Part shown: in pieces, positions 21,751 through 30,519 of the stretch
How positions within the stretch are numbered: position 1 is the stretch's first letter
How the letters are laid out: each line of letters begins with the position of its first letter
Origin: an uncultured Bulleidia sp.
GTDB taxonomy: Bacteria; Bacillota_I; Bacilli_A; Erysipelotrichales; Erysipelotrichaceae
Assembly: GCA_934757945.1 (NCBI GenBank)
Contig: CAKVLT010000008.1
Coordinates: 1-45,122, forward strand
Direction of reading: 5' to 3'
DNA: 45,122 nt
The notes under the pieces: generated by a model
Told to the model about the DNA's origin: nothing
What the model saw: only the letters and a program-made list of their open reading frames with translations
Database searches by the model: none
Program-made: the position numbers and the translations under genes

Positions 21751-22938
21751 TAATTTCACTCTTAATATTCTTCTTACAGAAGCATTGATTCTGTCTTCAC
21801 TGACAGCACCTGACTCTACTGCATGAACAATTGCATCATACGCCTCATAAAAGTCCTGTGGCATTAATAAGATATCTACTCCTGCCTGTAATGCCTGTAT
21901 CACAGCAGTGCCACTGTCATACGCATTAACAATCGCACCCATGGAAAAGCTGTCTGTAATCACAAGACCATCATAGCCCATCTTTTTTCGTAATACATCT
22001 GTAATCATATACTGAGAAAGACTGCATGGAGTAGTATCTCCCAGTATGGACGGTACAGAAATATGCGCCACCATAATCATATCTGCTTCACGATTCTGTA
22101 TGCAATCCTTAAAAGGTATAAGTTCCGCTTCCATTAACTGATCTAATGTTTTATCTGTATACGCATATCCTTCATGGGTATCCCCTAAAGTACCTCCATG
22201 TCCCGGGAAATGTTTGATCACCGGCATCACACCTGTTTTCTTCATTGCCTGAGATTGTGCCTGTACCATAGCAGATACCACATGCGGATCATCGCTGAAA
22301 GCACGTGTTCCAATGACATAATTATACGGATTGGTTAACACATCCGCATCCGGTGCAAAATCAAGATTAAATCCAAGATCATGAAGATAGGTGCCTATGG
22401 TTGTGCCAACATAGGCTGCATTAGCAGGATCCTGCGTCTGTCCTGTATACCACATAGGGTCAAAAGTTTCTACGCCAAAATTTCCTGCATTGCCAATTCT
22501 TGCGACTGACCCTCCTTCTTCATCCACAGAGATAAAAGGAGGAAGATTCTCGTTATCTTCATAATATTTTTTTGTATTGGCAATCATGGTTTTTGTCTGT
22601 TCAGGATCGATAAGGTTATCAGAGAAATAAATAATGCCTCCTACAGGATATGCCTTCAAAGCATTTTCCATTTCTATTTCCGCCACAGTTTTTTCATTAC
22701 ATAACGCTTCAGGCTGTACAATAAATAACTGAGCCACTTTCTCTTTTAAAGAATGCGAAGAAAGCCAGTCTGTAATTTTTAATTCCAGTCTTTGTTCTGG
22801 AGTAGGCGTTGCGACAATTTCTACATTTACTTCTGTACTCTCTTCACTTTGCGCAGTATTTTTGCAGCCTGTAAGCAACAAAGATAACAATACAGGCATT
22901 CTTAACAGATTTCTGATTTTCTTTTTATTGCCTGTCAT
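21742..22938 (-). CDS. GH3 beta-N-acetylhexosaminidase-like lipoprotein (NagZ type)
   Basis: Start at 22938, preceded by AGAGGT. The signal peptide ends LLTGC with lipidation at Cys25, followed by a Thr/Glu-rich linker. The GH3 domain shows SVDEEGGSVARIG, the NagZ-type dyad region KHFPGHGGTLGDTHEG and the nucleophile region DGLVITDSFSMGA. It probably removes terminal N-acetylglucosamine from peptidoglycan fragments outside the membrane. The (S/T)-D-T-H motif favours NagZ over beta-glucosidases of the family. The start overlaps the upstream gene by 14 bases. Confidence 0.87.
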   Translation of the reverse strand: MTGNKKKIRNLLRMPVLLSLLLTGCKNTAQSEESTEVNVEIVATPTPEQRLELKITDWLSSHSLKEKVAQLFIVQPEALCNEKTVAEIEMENALKAYPVGGIIYFSDNLIDPEQTKTMIANTKKYYEDNENLPPFISVDEEGGSVARIGNAGNFGVETFDPMWYTGQTQDPANAAYVGTTIGTYLHDLGFNLDFAPDADVLTNPYNYVIGTRAFSDDPHVVSAMVQAQSQAMKKTGVMPVIKHFPGHGGTLGDTHEGYAYTDKTLDQLMEAELIPFKDCIQNREADMIMVAHISVPSILGDTTPCSLSQYMITDVLRKKMGYDGLVITDSFSMGAIVNAYDSGTAVIQALQAGVDILLMPQDFYEAYDAIVHAVESGAVSEDRINASVRRILRVKLKW

Positions 22939-23296
22939 AGTACCTCTTTCCTGAATCCGGACTGAAATACGTCCGTATATACCCATCTTCAGATACCACT
23001 ACAAATTCATTGGTACTTTCAAGATAATACACATCATCGCCATCATCCTGTGTTTTATGCAAACTTTCAGGATCTATAATCACCCTGCTGGCAGCTTCCT
23101 CATAAGATTGCGCATCCTCAAATCCCATCTCTTTACCATGTTTGTAATAATGAGTTTCCAAAAGTTCTTGTGTACGAAATGCATAGTCAGCAACAGGATT
23201 TCCCATATTTTTATGCTCTGGTTTTTGAAACAGCAATGCGCATACCAGTACCAGTATTCCCAGAAAAAGTACCGCTATTTTCTCATTCCTTTTCAT
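22925..23296 (-). CDS. membrane-anchored small protein, 123 aa
   Basis: An N-terminal hydrophobic segment (KIAVLFLGILVLVCALLFQ, about 5-23) is followed by an extracellular domain that ends FVVVSEDGYIRTYFSPDSGKRYYDRQ. That ending is seen in a family of small secreted Firmicute proteins with no known function, as far as I can judge. GAGGAAAATGT precedes the ATG. It is translated just before, and overlaps, the GH3 lipoprotein, so a role at the cell envelope is likely. Confidence 0.6.
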   Translation of the reverse strand: MKRNEKIAVLFLGILVLVCALLFQKPEHKNMGNPVADYAFRTQELLETHYYKHGKEMGFEDAQSYEEAASRVIIDPESLHKTQDDGDDVYYLESTNEFVVVSEDGYIRTYFSPDSGKRYYDRQ

Positions 23297-23329
23297 ACAT
23301 TTTCCTCATGATTTTTGTATACTATTCCT

Positions 23330-24082
23330 ATGAATACAACGATAAAACATTGTACCTTCAAAAAAGGTGCCCCTAAAATATGTCTTCCTATTACTTCTAC
23401 TACAATTTCCTCAGTTCGTCAAACACTGCTTGCTTATAGAGAAATTCCCTGCGATGTGATTGAGCTGAGAATTGATTTTTTATCCGATATAGAAGACCTT
23501 TCTGCCAATATAGCAGAGCTGTACGCTTTATGTGGAGAAAAAGTACTCCTGGTTACTTTCAGAACAAAACAGGAAGGTGGTAATCAGGATATCACCAAAG
23601 AAGACTATTTTGACTTATACGCAAAACTTATACGTACGCATGCAGTGGATATACTGGATGTGGAAGCGTATTTCCTTGATGATGAAACCTCCAGAAAGCT
23701 GATTGCCATGGCACATAATCAAAATATTGCCATAGTTACCAGTAATCATGACTTCACTTCTACCCCTGAGTATGAAGAAATACTTTCAAGGCTTTCCTAT
23801 ATGGAATCTCTTGGAACAGACATTACAAAAATTGCCTATATGCCTGTTACTGCAGAAGATGTTTTAACCCTCTTACGTGCCACAAATTATGCAGTAACAC
23901 ATCTTTCAAAACCAATCATCTCCATGTCTATGGGGCCTCTTGGATTAGTAACACGTATCTCAGGAGAAACGTTCGGATCCTGTATGACTTTTGGCAAGAC
24001 TGGTACAGGCAGTGCACCCGGGCAACTGGAATACCATGATTTAAAAACTATCCTGCTGATATTACACAACAATAAGGGATGA
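23330..24082 (+). CDS. aroD: type I 3-dehydroquinate dehydratase
   Basis: Dehydrates 3-dehydroquinate to 3-dehydroshikimate via a Schiff base. About 250 residues: KICLPITSTT, CDVIELRIDFL, VLLVTFRTKQEGG, the catalytic histidine in VTSNHDF and the Schiff-base lysine in DITKIAYMP; GPLGLVTRI and the C-terminal GSAPGQLEY are conserved. A TTG 15 bases upstream could also start the frame. The ATG has no Shine-Dalgarno, and a TATACT lies only six bases before it, suggesting leaderless translation. No other aro genes are adjacent. Confidence 0.9.
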   Translation: MNTTIKHCTFKKGAPKICLPITSTTISSVRQTLLAYREIPCDVIELRIDFLSDIEDLSANIAELYALCGEKVLLVTFRTKQEGGNQDITKEDYFDLYAKLIRTHAVDILDVEAYFLDDETSRKLIAMAHNQNIAIVTSNHDFTSTPEYEEILSRLSYMESLGTDITKIAYMPVTAEDVLTLLRATNYAVTHLSKPIISMSMGPLGLVTRISGETFGSCMTFGKTGTGSAPGQLEYHDLKTILLILHNNKG

Positions 24083-24108
24083 CGGAAGCAGATGACTTCC
24101 GTTTTTTT
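24082..24108 (+). terminator. intrinsic terminator after aroD
   Basis: ACGGAAG and CTTCCGT arms around a 7-base loop, followed by seven T residues, starting at the stop codon of aroD. Confidence 0.85.
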
Positions 24109-24124
24109 ATGTAACGAAAAAGCA

Positions 24125-24601
24125 TCAGTCTTTCAGGATATACTCCATCTGTCTTTCTTTTGTTCGCATTCCCATTTTTTCATAAAACTTTTCTGCTGAA
24201 GTATTTCCAGCCCATACATTCAATGTCACTTCATAACAGTTCAGTTTCCTTGCTTCAAGTTTGACATACTCAAAAAGACTTTCTCCCACATGCTGTCCTC
24301 GTATCTGTCGATCAACACACAGATCATCTATAAAAAGAGATTTAAACGGCACCATATTATTGGAAAAAGGCTGCTCCTGTAACTGACAGAATGCATATCC
24401 TATACATACATCATCTTCATTCACTGCCACATATATCGGCTATTCCTCATCTTTCAGGATGGCTTTCAATTCTTCTTCACTATATTTTGTTGTGCCTGGA
24501 ATAAATACATCCGGACGAATATCTGCATGTATCTGCAGTACCTGTCCTAATAGCTCCATGATTTTCAAAATATCTTTTTCTTCTGCTTTTCTTATATGCA
24601 T
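24125..24601 (-). pseudogene. GNAT acetyltransferase broken by an in-frame TAG
   Basis: From ATG 24601 (GAGGATATAG upstream) the frame encodes 53 residues (MHIRKAEEKDILKIMELLGQ, then FIPGTTKYSEEELKAILKDEE) and hits TAG at 24442-24440. The same frame then continues PIYVAVNEDDVCIGYAF, LFIDDLCVDRQIRGQHVG (acetyl-CoA motif A) and VWAGNTSAEKFYEKMGM to 24125. Joined, the 158 codons make a normal GNAT protein, so one base change (such as AAG or CAG to TAG) explains the break. A second start at about 24430 could yield the C-terminal piece, which lacks the N-terminal strands. Confidence 0.85.
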
Positions 24602-24637
24602 TTTCTATATCCTCATCTTTCAAAACTGCACAGGATG

Positions 24638-24769
24638 TCAGTGGTCCTCTGTTTCATATTTCTTATACGCACGATGTTCCACATATACCATCATACGGTT
24701 ATACAATACCACATACATAAGTAAGGCAAGTATAACACCAATACCTGCAAATACCTCCAAAAAAAGCAT
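24638..24769 (-). CDS. small single-pass membrane protein, 43 aa
   Basis: A short ORF: MLFLEVFAGIGVILALLMYV forms one transmembrane helix, and the rest is a charged cytoplasmic tail (EHRAYKKYETEDH). It ends 37 bases before the acetyltransferase pseudogene. Its start codon lies at the 3' boundary of the group II intron, with only a weak GGAAG upstream; the original start may have been altered by intron insertion. No family is recognised. Confidence 0.45.
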   Translation of the reverse strand: MLFLEVFAGIGVILALLMYVVLYNRMMVYVEHRAYKKYETEDH

Positions 24770-24771
24770 AT

Positions 24772-25371
24772 CATTTCTTCCGGGAGAGTTCTTCCCCACA
24801 AACAGCGAACACGCTCTCTATCAGACACACCAAACTCACTGGTGATGGTTGACGCTTACGACATTACTTTCGTTTTCCTTTCTACATTCACTTATGATAA
24901 CTCTTGCCCTAAGGTACTTAAACCAACACAAACAATTCCGAGGGTTATCATCACATTTGAATCAAAGTTAAACATTTTTTCAATTTGATTCACCCCTTCA
25001 CTCCATGTCCATTACAGACACTTCATCGCTACTATGGGTTCTGCTGATTTCTCACACTTTGTTGTTACTAAGGCTAATGAATCCTTGTGTGAGATCTCTT
25101 GGGATAAGTTACTTAGCTTTCCTGCCATCTATCCGCCTCAGTTTACCCTTCACAATTTAAATAGCTATTTGGACTTCACGTTGTTTGGCACGCTTATCCT
25201 TGTGACTGGCCTCAAATGAGATTCGTGTACCTCGGACCGGCAGTTTGCCTTCACCTTCTTTCAGATTCCACCTCACGGTGGACACCCTGGTTTTCAGCTA
25301 AATCTTAGGGGCTATAACCCTTGATTGAAGATACTTTCCAATCTTCTAGTTAAGCAACATGCCCAACATAC
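24772..25371 (-). mobile_element. ORF-less group II intron (ribozyme only)
   Basis: About 600 bases with no gene on either strand but with domain I signatures on the minus strand: GGGTTATAGCCCCTAAG, GGTCCGAGG with ACACGAATCTC (near 25238-25220), AACGTGAAGTCCAA (25182-25169) and, further on, TGTGAGAAATCAGCAGA (near 25055). After that a stem ATGATAA-CTC (arms 24894-24903 and 24940-24951) with a short loop looks like domain IV without a reverse transcriptase. I could not identify a canonical domain V, so boundaries (about +/-15) and activity are uncertain. It begins directly after the pta terminator T-run, the insertion habit of class C introns. Confidence 0.7.
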
Positions 25372-25372
25372 C

Positions 25373-25402
25373 AAAAAAGTACTGCACAAACATGTGCAGT
25401 AC
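25373..25402 (-). terminator. intrinsic terminator of pta
   Basis: On the minus strand GTACTGCAC/GTGCAGTAC (9 bp, 6-base loop) followed by six T residues at 25378-25373. The group II intron starts right after the T-run. Confidence 0.9.
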
Positions 25403-25449
25403 CCTTAAAAGAAATACTTTTTTAATATCTCAACTTCATCAGTTAATGA

Positions 25450-26433
25450 TTAAGCTAAAGCGGCTGTGATGATAGCCATAGAGTATACTTCGATGGCATT
25501 ACATCCACGGGACAGATCATTCACAGGAGCGTTCAATCCTAATAAGATAGGACCATAAGCTTCAAAGTTACCAAGTCTTTGAGCAATTTTGTAACCGATA
25601 TTACCAGCATTGATATCAGGGAAGATAAATGTATTTGCATGACCTGCAACTTCGGACTGAGGGCACTTTGTTCTTGCAACACGTGGTGCAACTGCTGCGT
25701 CAAACTGAATTTCGCCTTCAATTGGCAGTCCAGGATATTTTTCCTTTGCTTTGTGTGCAGCATTTCTCATCTTATCTACATCCTCACCCTTGCCGGATCC
25801 AAGTGTGGAATAGCTTAAGAAAGCAACCTTTGGATCAACGCCGAAGATTCTTGCACATTCTGCTGTTTCGCCACAGATTTCTACAAGTTCATCTTCTGTT
25901 GGATGAATATTAATAGCACAGTCACCCATTGCTAGTACTTCATTATCACCTGTAGCACTTGGTCTTACCAGGATAAAACAGCTGGACACAATGGAGTTTC
26001 CCGGTTTTGTCTTAATCAGCTGTAATGCAGGTCTGACTGTATCTGCTGTGGAATAGGTAGCACCACCTAATAATGCATCAGCCACCTTCATCTTTACAAG
26101 CATTGTTCCAAAGTAGTTGGCACTGGCTAAGATACCCTTTGCCTGTTCAGGAGTTACTCCCTTACTCTTTCTTAATTCGCAGAACAGTTCTACCATTTCA
26201 TCCATTCTATCATAGTTTGCAGGATCAATAATCTCTGCACCACGGATATTGAATCCGCTCTTTTCACTTGCAGCAAGCACTTTTTCAGGGTTACCAATTA
26301 AAATAGGGTGTAAAAAGTTACTTGCTAATAATCTGGAAGCAGCTTCCAGAATTCTAGGATCTTCACCCTCTGTAAATACAATCTTCTTAGGATTCTTCTT
26401 AAGAAGTTCTATCATGTCACCAAATCCAAACAT
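25450..26433 (-). CDS. pta: phosphate acetyltransferase
   Basis: Converts acetyl-CoA and phosphate to acetyl phosphate, the first step of acetate formation and substrate-level ATP synthesis. It has the short 327-residue form without the N-terminal regulatory DRTGG part. Signatures: KKIVFTEGEDPRILEAA, DALLGGATYSTADTVRPAL, FLSYSTLGSGKGEDVDK, EIQFDAAVAP and the C-terminal GCNAIEVYSMAIITA. No ackA lies in the window. AGGAGGAG precedes the ATG. Confidence 0.95.
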   Translation of the reverse strand: MFGFGDMIELLKKNPKKIVFTEGEDPRILEAASRLLASNFLHPILIGNPEKVLAASEKSGFNIRGAEIIDPANYDRMDEMVELFCELRKSKGVTPEQAKGILASANYFGTMLVKMKVADALLGGATYSTADTVRPALQLIKTKPGNSIVSSCFILVRPSATGDNEVLAMGDCAINIHPTEDELVEICGETAECARIFGVDPKVAFLSYSTLGSGKGEDVDKMRNAAHKAKEKYPGLPIEGEIQFDAAVAPRVARTKCPQSEVAGHANTFIFPDINAGNIGYKIAQRLGNFEAYGPILLGLNAPVNDLSRGCNAIEVYSMAIITAALA

Positions 26434-26527
26434 ATTCTATTTCTCCTCCTCTGTACATGTAGTTCATTTTTACCGAACTCAATTGTATAGCGCTTCCAAT
26501 TTTTCTTCAACAATGTGAAAATATGGA

Positions 26528-28264
26528 TTATCCCTGGGCAATTTCCTCCAGTTCCATCCATCTTTCACTCTTTGTTTCAAGCTCATTTCTTTTCTGTTCC
26601 AGTGTATCGGAAATCTCTTTGATGGCCTCATATTCTGTAACCGAAGATAGCTTTTCCTCCAGCTCCTGTATCTGCTGTTCAAGTAAAGGAAGTACCTCTT
26701 CAATCTGCTCTTTTTCTTTGTTTTCCATGTAAGATAATCTGCGTGTCACAGGTTTCACCTGTACAGGTTTTTTCTTTTCTTCTTTAACAGACTCTTCTTT
26801 CTTTACAGTCAGAAGATAGTCGGAATACGATTCACCCCTGACTTCAATCTTACCGTCTTTAAATACCCATAGCGTATCACAGGTCTTATCCAGGAAATAT
26901 CTGTCATGAGACACCACAATCACTGTACCTTCAAAGCTGTCCAGATAATCTTCCAGTATCATCAAAGTATCTGTATCCAGATCATTGGTAGGTTCATCCA
27001 TCAGTAGTACATTCGGTGCACTCATAAGAACTGAACAAAGATACAATCTTCTCTTTTCTCCACCGGAACACTTTCCAACAGGCATATACTGTTCTTCTTT
27101 TGCAAACAGGAATCTTTCCAGCATCGCAGAAGCAGTAATTGGATCTCCTTCTGCTGTATACACCACTTCTCCAAAGTCCTTAATAAAATCTATTCTTCTC
27201 TGCGTATCATCAAATACTTCATTATGCTGAGCAAAGTATCCTATCTTTACAGTATCTCCAATGGTCACCTTACCGCTGTCCACTGTTTCCTGTCCCGTCA
27301 GAATTTTTAATAAAGTACTTTTACCGCAACCGTTATGCCCGATAATACCAATGCGGTCTCTTCTTCCTACTGTATAAGTAAAGTCAGAAAACAATGGTTT
27401 ATCATAGGCTTTACTGCAGTGCTCCATTTCTATGACTTTATTCCCCAGTCTGGTACTGGCACTGGATAGCTGTAAAGACTGCTGTATTTCTGGAGCTTCC
27501 TGTGCTTTGACTGCTTCATATCTTTGAATTCTTCCTTTTTGTTTGGTGGATCTTGCCTGTGCCCCTGCACGAATCCATTCAATTTCCTTTCTTAAAAAGC
27601 TCTGTCTTTTTGCCTCAATACTTCTTGCCTGTTCATAACGTATTTCTCTTTGTTCAAGATAGTATCCATAATTACCTTCATAGGTATACATATGTCCATG
27701 ATCTACTTCGACAATATGATTCGTAATACGATTTAAAAAATAACGGTCATGGGTAACCAGAACAATTGCCTTACTGACTTTGCATAGATATTTTTCCAGC
27801 CAGAGAATACCTTCCTGATCCAGATGATTTGTAGGTTCATCCAGAAGATACAGATCTGCCTGTTTGATCAAAGTAATCGCCAGAGACACTCTTTTCTTCT
27901 GACCGCCGGATAAAATGCCGATATCTTCATCCTGATGTTCTACACCGAGTTTATTGAGAATGGAACGTATCTGATAAACTTCCGTTTCCTCCCTCATATA
28001 ACTTTTAACAGTATCATATACCGTTTTACCTGCAGGAAAATCACTGTCCTGAGGGCAGTAGGAAACCGTATATTTCTTCAGCACATTTACTTCTCCCGTA
28101 TCCGGAAGTTCACTCTGTGCCAGTAGTTTTAACAGCGTGGATTTTCCGGCACCATTTCTGCCTACCACACCCCATTTTTCATTTTCATTAACCACAAAGT
28201 TTACATGGTCCAGTATCTGTCTGGATCCATATGTAAAACTGACATCATTTAAAGATAAAATCAT
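26528..28264 (-). CDS. ABC-F family ATPase (Uup/YdiF-like)
   Basis: A translation-associated, soluble ATPase of 578 residues with two ABC domains: Walker A GRNGAGKST and GHNGCGKST, signatures LSGGQKKRV and CSGGEKRRL, Walker B LYLLDEPTNHLD and VLLMDEPTNDLD. Between them lies the P-site tRNA interaction linker (about 220-275, REIRYEQARSIEAKRQSF). The C-terminal coiled coil from about 505 (EQIEEVLPLLEQQIQELEEK) is the Uup/YdiF type. Antibiotic resistance cannot be deduced from sequence. Confidence 0.9.
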   Translation of the reverse strand: MILSLNDVSFTYGSRQILDHVNFVVNENEKWGVVGRNGAGKSTLLKLLAQSELPDTGEVNVLKKYTVSYCPQDSDFPAGKTVYDTVKSYMREETEVYQIRSILNKLGVEHQDEDIGILSGGQKKRVSLAITLIKQADLYLLDEPTNHLDQEGILWLEKYLCKVSKAIVLVTHDRYFLNRITNHIVEVDHGHMYTYEGNYGYYLEQREIRYEQARSIEAKRQSFLRKEIEWIRAGAQARSTKQKGRIQRYEAVKAQEAPEIQQSLQLSSASTRLGNKVIEMEHCSKAYDKPLFSDFTYTVGRRDRIGIIGHNGCGKSTLLKILTGQETVDSGKVTIGDTVKIGYFAQHNEVFDDTQRRIDFIKDFGEVVYTAEGDPITASAMLERFLFAKEEQYMPVGKCSGGEKRRLYLCSVLMSAPNVLLMDEPTNDLDTDTLMILEDYLDSFEGTVIVVSHDRYFLDKTCDTLWVFKDGKIEVRGESYSDYLLTVKKEESVKEEKKKPVQVKPVTRRLSYMENKEKEQIEEVLPLLEQQIQELEEKLSSVTEYEAIKEISDTLEQKRNELETKSERWMELEEIAQG

Positions 28265-28356
28265 ATTCCAGTTCCCTCACATCTTAAAGCGCATTACATT
28301 ATACTACATACTGAAAAAAACGTATGGTAACGAAGTTGTGCTTTCATTAAAAGCAA

Positions 28357-28381
28357 AGAAAAAGATGGCATTTACGCCATC
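28357..28381 (-). terminator. terminator after the Dabb-domain gene
   Basis: Minus-strand GATGGC-N6-GCCATC stem (28381-28364) followed by TTTTTCTTTG; it ends the 28391 gene before the ABC-F gene. Confidence 0.75.
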
Positions 28382-28390
28382 ATAGTCTTC

Positions 28391-28687
28391 TTAATCAGCT
28401 ATATCTGCGCACACTCTGTCACACACAAGACCCTTACATCTGATTTTATGCGCTTCGTGTAAAGGATGATTCTGAAACATCTTCACGTCTTCTTCCTGTT
28501 CAAATTCAGAGTAAAATACAAGATCACACCCTTCTGATACAAGATTTTCTTTCATTTCCACACACAGTACACCAGGTATTTCCTTTAATGTAGCTACAGA
28601 AGCCTGCAATGTTGCAAGAGCTTCTTTTTCAGTATGCGTCTTTTTTACTGTTTCCGAATACTTCCAGAACAAAATATGTCTTATCAT
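28391..28687 (-). CDS. Dabb (stress-responsive A/B barrel) domain protein
   Basis: Start at 28687 (MIRHILFWKYSETVKK), preceded by AGAGGG. The protein of 98 residues is one Dabb ferredoxin-like barrel (IRHILFWKY, IPGVLCVEMKENLV, CDLVFYSEFEQEEDVKMFQNHPLHEAH). The HPxH motif is typical. Members usually act as dimers, with unclear enzymatic roles. It follows the PPi-PFK gene after a terminator, so its expression may depend on read-through or its own promoter. Confidence 0.8.
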   Translation of the reverse strand: MIRHILFWKYSETVKKTHTEKEALATLQASVATLKEIPGVLCVEMKENLVSEGCDLVFYSEFEQEEDVKMFQNHPLHEAHKIRCKGLVCDRVCADIAD

Positions 28688-28702
28688 TACAAGCCCTCTT
28701 TG

Positions 28703-28728
28703 AAAAAAGGACATCCTGAGATGTCCTT
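28703..28728 (-). terminator. terminator after PPi-phosphofructokinase
   Basis: AAGGACATC/GATGTCCTT (9 bp, 4-base loop) with a T-run on the minus strand, placed between pfp and the Dabb gene. Confidence 0.85.
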
Positions 28729-28737
28729 ATAGCATCA

Positions 28738-30405
28738 TTATTCAGCTGTACCCTTTTCCAGAGCAAGTGTTCTTGTTGTAAGATCACATACTTCGCTTGG
28801 TCCGTAGTACTGAATAGCACCTGGATATGTGTATGCTGTTTCTACAGCCCATGTATCTCTGTGTGCTTCGAAATACTGGAATGGTTTGCCATCAAGTTCA
28901 ACTAATGCTTTCCTGATAACAGGCTTGTCTTCACCATGTCTTCTTTCCATGTTCATCATCTTTGTGATTGGCATACCACCTGCAACCCATTCATCAGCAG
29001 GTTTGGACAGGTTGGAAATCTTGGAAAGATATCCGTTGTAACCATACTGAATCAGCATGAATGCGTTGTAACCTAAAGAATAACAGTAATCCGCATCAAA
29101 GTTGGATGGGAATGCACATCTTCCTTCATAACCGAAGAAATGATGTAATGCATTGAACTTACCATTGTAAGTACCTGCAGCTCTTCTTTCTTCCAGCTTA
29201 GCCTTTACTAAAGCAGAGAACAGTTTTTCAGATTCAATCAGAGATACCTGTACGTTTCCGTGTGGATCTCTTTCCAGGAATAACTGCTGCTGGATTGTTT
29301 CAGGAAGAATAGCAAATACTGCCATAGATTCTTTTGTTAAGCCACCTTCGATGAAAGCATACTTATCTTTCCATGTTGGTAATGCATTGAATTCCTCAGC
29401 TTTGGAACCTGCAAGTAATTCATTAATTTCAGAAATTAATACAGAGAATTCAGGAACGAATTCAACTACACCTTCAGGGATAATAGCAACACCAAAGTTC
29501 ATGCCATTAGCAGCACGCTTTTCAACACTGTCAGCGATGTAGTCAGCAATCTGAGATAAAGACATCTTCTTAGCTGCTACTTCTTCGGAAATCAGACAGA
29601 TGTTTGGCTGTGTTTCCAGTGCGCATTCCAATGCTACATGAGAAGCAGAACGACCCATAACCTTAACGAAATGCCAGTATTTCTTAGCAGAGTTAGCATC
29701 TCTTTCAATGTTGCCGATAACTTCACTGTATGTCTTTGTAGCTGTATCGAAACCGAAAGAACATTCGATATCTTCGTTCTTAAGGTCACCATCAATTGTC
29801 TTAGGGCATCCGATGACCTGAACACCTGTTTCATGTGCAGCAAAGTATTCTGCTAATACTGCAGCGTTTGTATTGGAATCGTCGCCACCGATGATAACAA
29901 TAGCTGTGATACCGTGTTTCTTACATACTTCAGCAGCTACAGCGAACTGTTCCTGTGTTTCCAGCTTTGTTCTGCCGGAACCGATGATATCAAATCCGCC
30001 TGTATTTCTGAACTGATTGATATATTCATCATCAAATACTAAATAGTCATCATCAAGTAATCCACTTGGACCATTTTTGAAACCATATAAAACGTTTTCT
30101 GCATTGGTTGCTTTTAATGCATCATACAGACCGCAGACAACGTTGTGTCCACCAGGTGCCTGTCCACCGGACAGAATAACACCTACGACCTGTTTTTTAG
30201 CAACAGAAGTGTTTGTTCCCTTTTCAAATGTGATTTCTCTTTCTCCATATGTATTAGGGAATAAAGCCTGGATCTTTTCCTGATCTGCTACGCTTTGTGT
30301 TTTTTCTCCTTCCTTAACACAGATTTCTGCAATACCATTTCTGAGCATGCCAGGTAACTTTGGAACATACTCAAGTCTTGCTTTTTGAAGCGGTGAAATT
30401 TTCAT
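28738..30405 (-). CDS. pfp: PPi-dependent 6-phosphofructokinase (long form)
   Basis: Phosphorylates fructose 6-phosphate with pyrophosphate, reversibly, in glycolysis. The start at 30405 (MKISPLQKARLEYVPKLPG) has AAGGAG upstream. 555 residues match the long clade of plant beta-type and bacterial PPi-PFKs. The donor-site motif is GGDDSNTNA (GGDDS indicates PPi; ATP enzymes have GGDGS). PKTIDGDLKN holds the catalytic TIDGD, and VMGRSASHVALECAL and PEG-containing segments follow. Use of PPi saves ATP in fermentation. Confidence 0.93.
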   Translation of the reverse strand: MKISPLQKARLEYVPKLPGMLRNGIAEICVKEGEKTQSVADQEKIQALFPNTYGEREITFEKGTNTSVAKKQVVGVILSGGQAPGGHNVVCGLYDALKATNAENVLYGFKNGPSGLLDDDYLVFDDEYINQFRNTGGFDIIGSGRTKLETQEQFAVAAEVCKKHGITAIVIIGGDDSNTNAAVLAEYFAAHETGVQVIGCPKTIDGDLKNEDIECSFGFDTATKTYSEVIGNIERDANSAKKYWHFVKVMGRSASHVALECALETQPNICLISEEVAAKKMSLSQIADYIADSVEKRAANGMNFGVAIIPEGVVEFVPEFSVLISEINELLAGSKAEEFNALPTWKDKYAFIEGGLTKESMAVFAILPETIQQQLFLERDPHGNVQVSLIESEKLFSALVKAKLEERRAAGTYNGKFNALHHFFGYEGRCAFPSNFDADYCYSLGYNAFMLIQYGYNGYLSKISNLSKPADEWVAGGMPITKMMNMERRHGEDKPVIRKALVELDGKPFQYFEAHRDTWAVETAYTYPGAIQYYGPSEVCDLTTRTLALEKGTAE

Positions 30406-30519
30406 GTTTACATAACTCCTTTTCAACAATGAAATGGTAAATCATTTTCCCCCGGTAGTAAATAGTTTTCTATGAAAACAATCCTAAATGTACTAAAATT
30501 GAATTCAGGAGGTTATTTT

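Noticed and set aside
24800..24850. Possible group II intron domain V
   Set aside because: A hairpin can be drawn between CAGTGAG and CGCTG, but it lacks the canonical catalytic triad and bulge, so I did not annotate it.
25034..25219. 61-codon plus-strand ORF in the intron region
   Set aside because: Antisense to the conserved group II intron segments; it arises from the ribozyme sequence.
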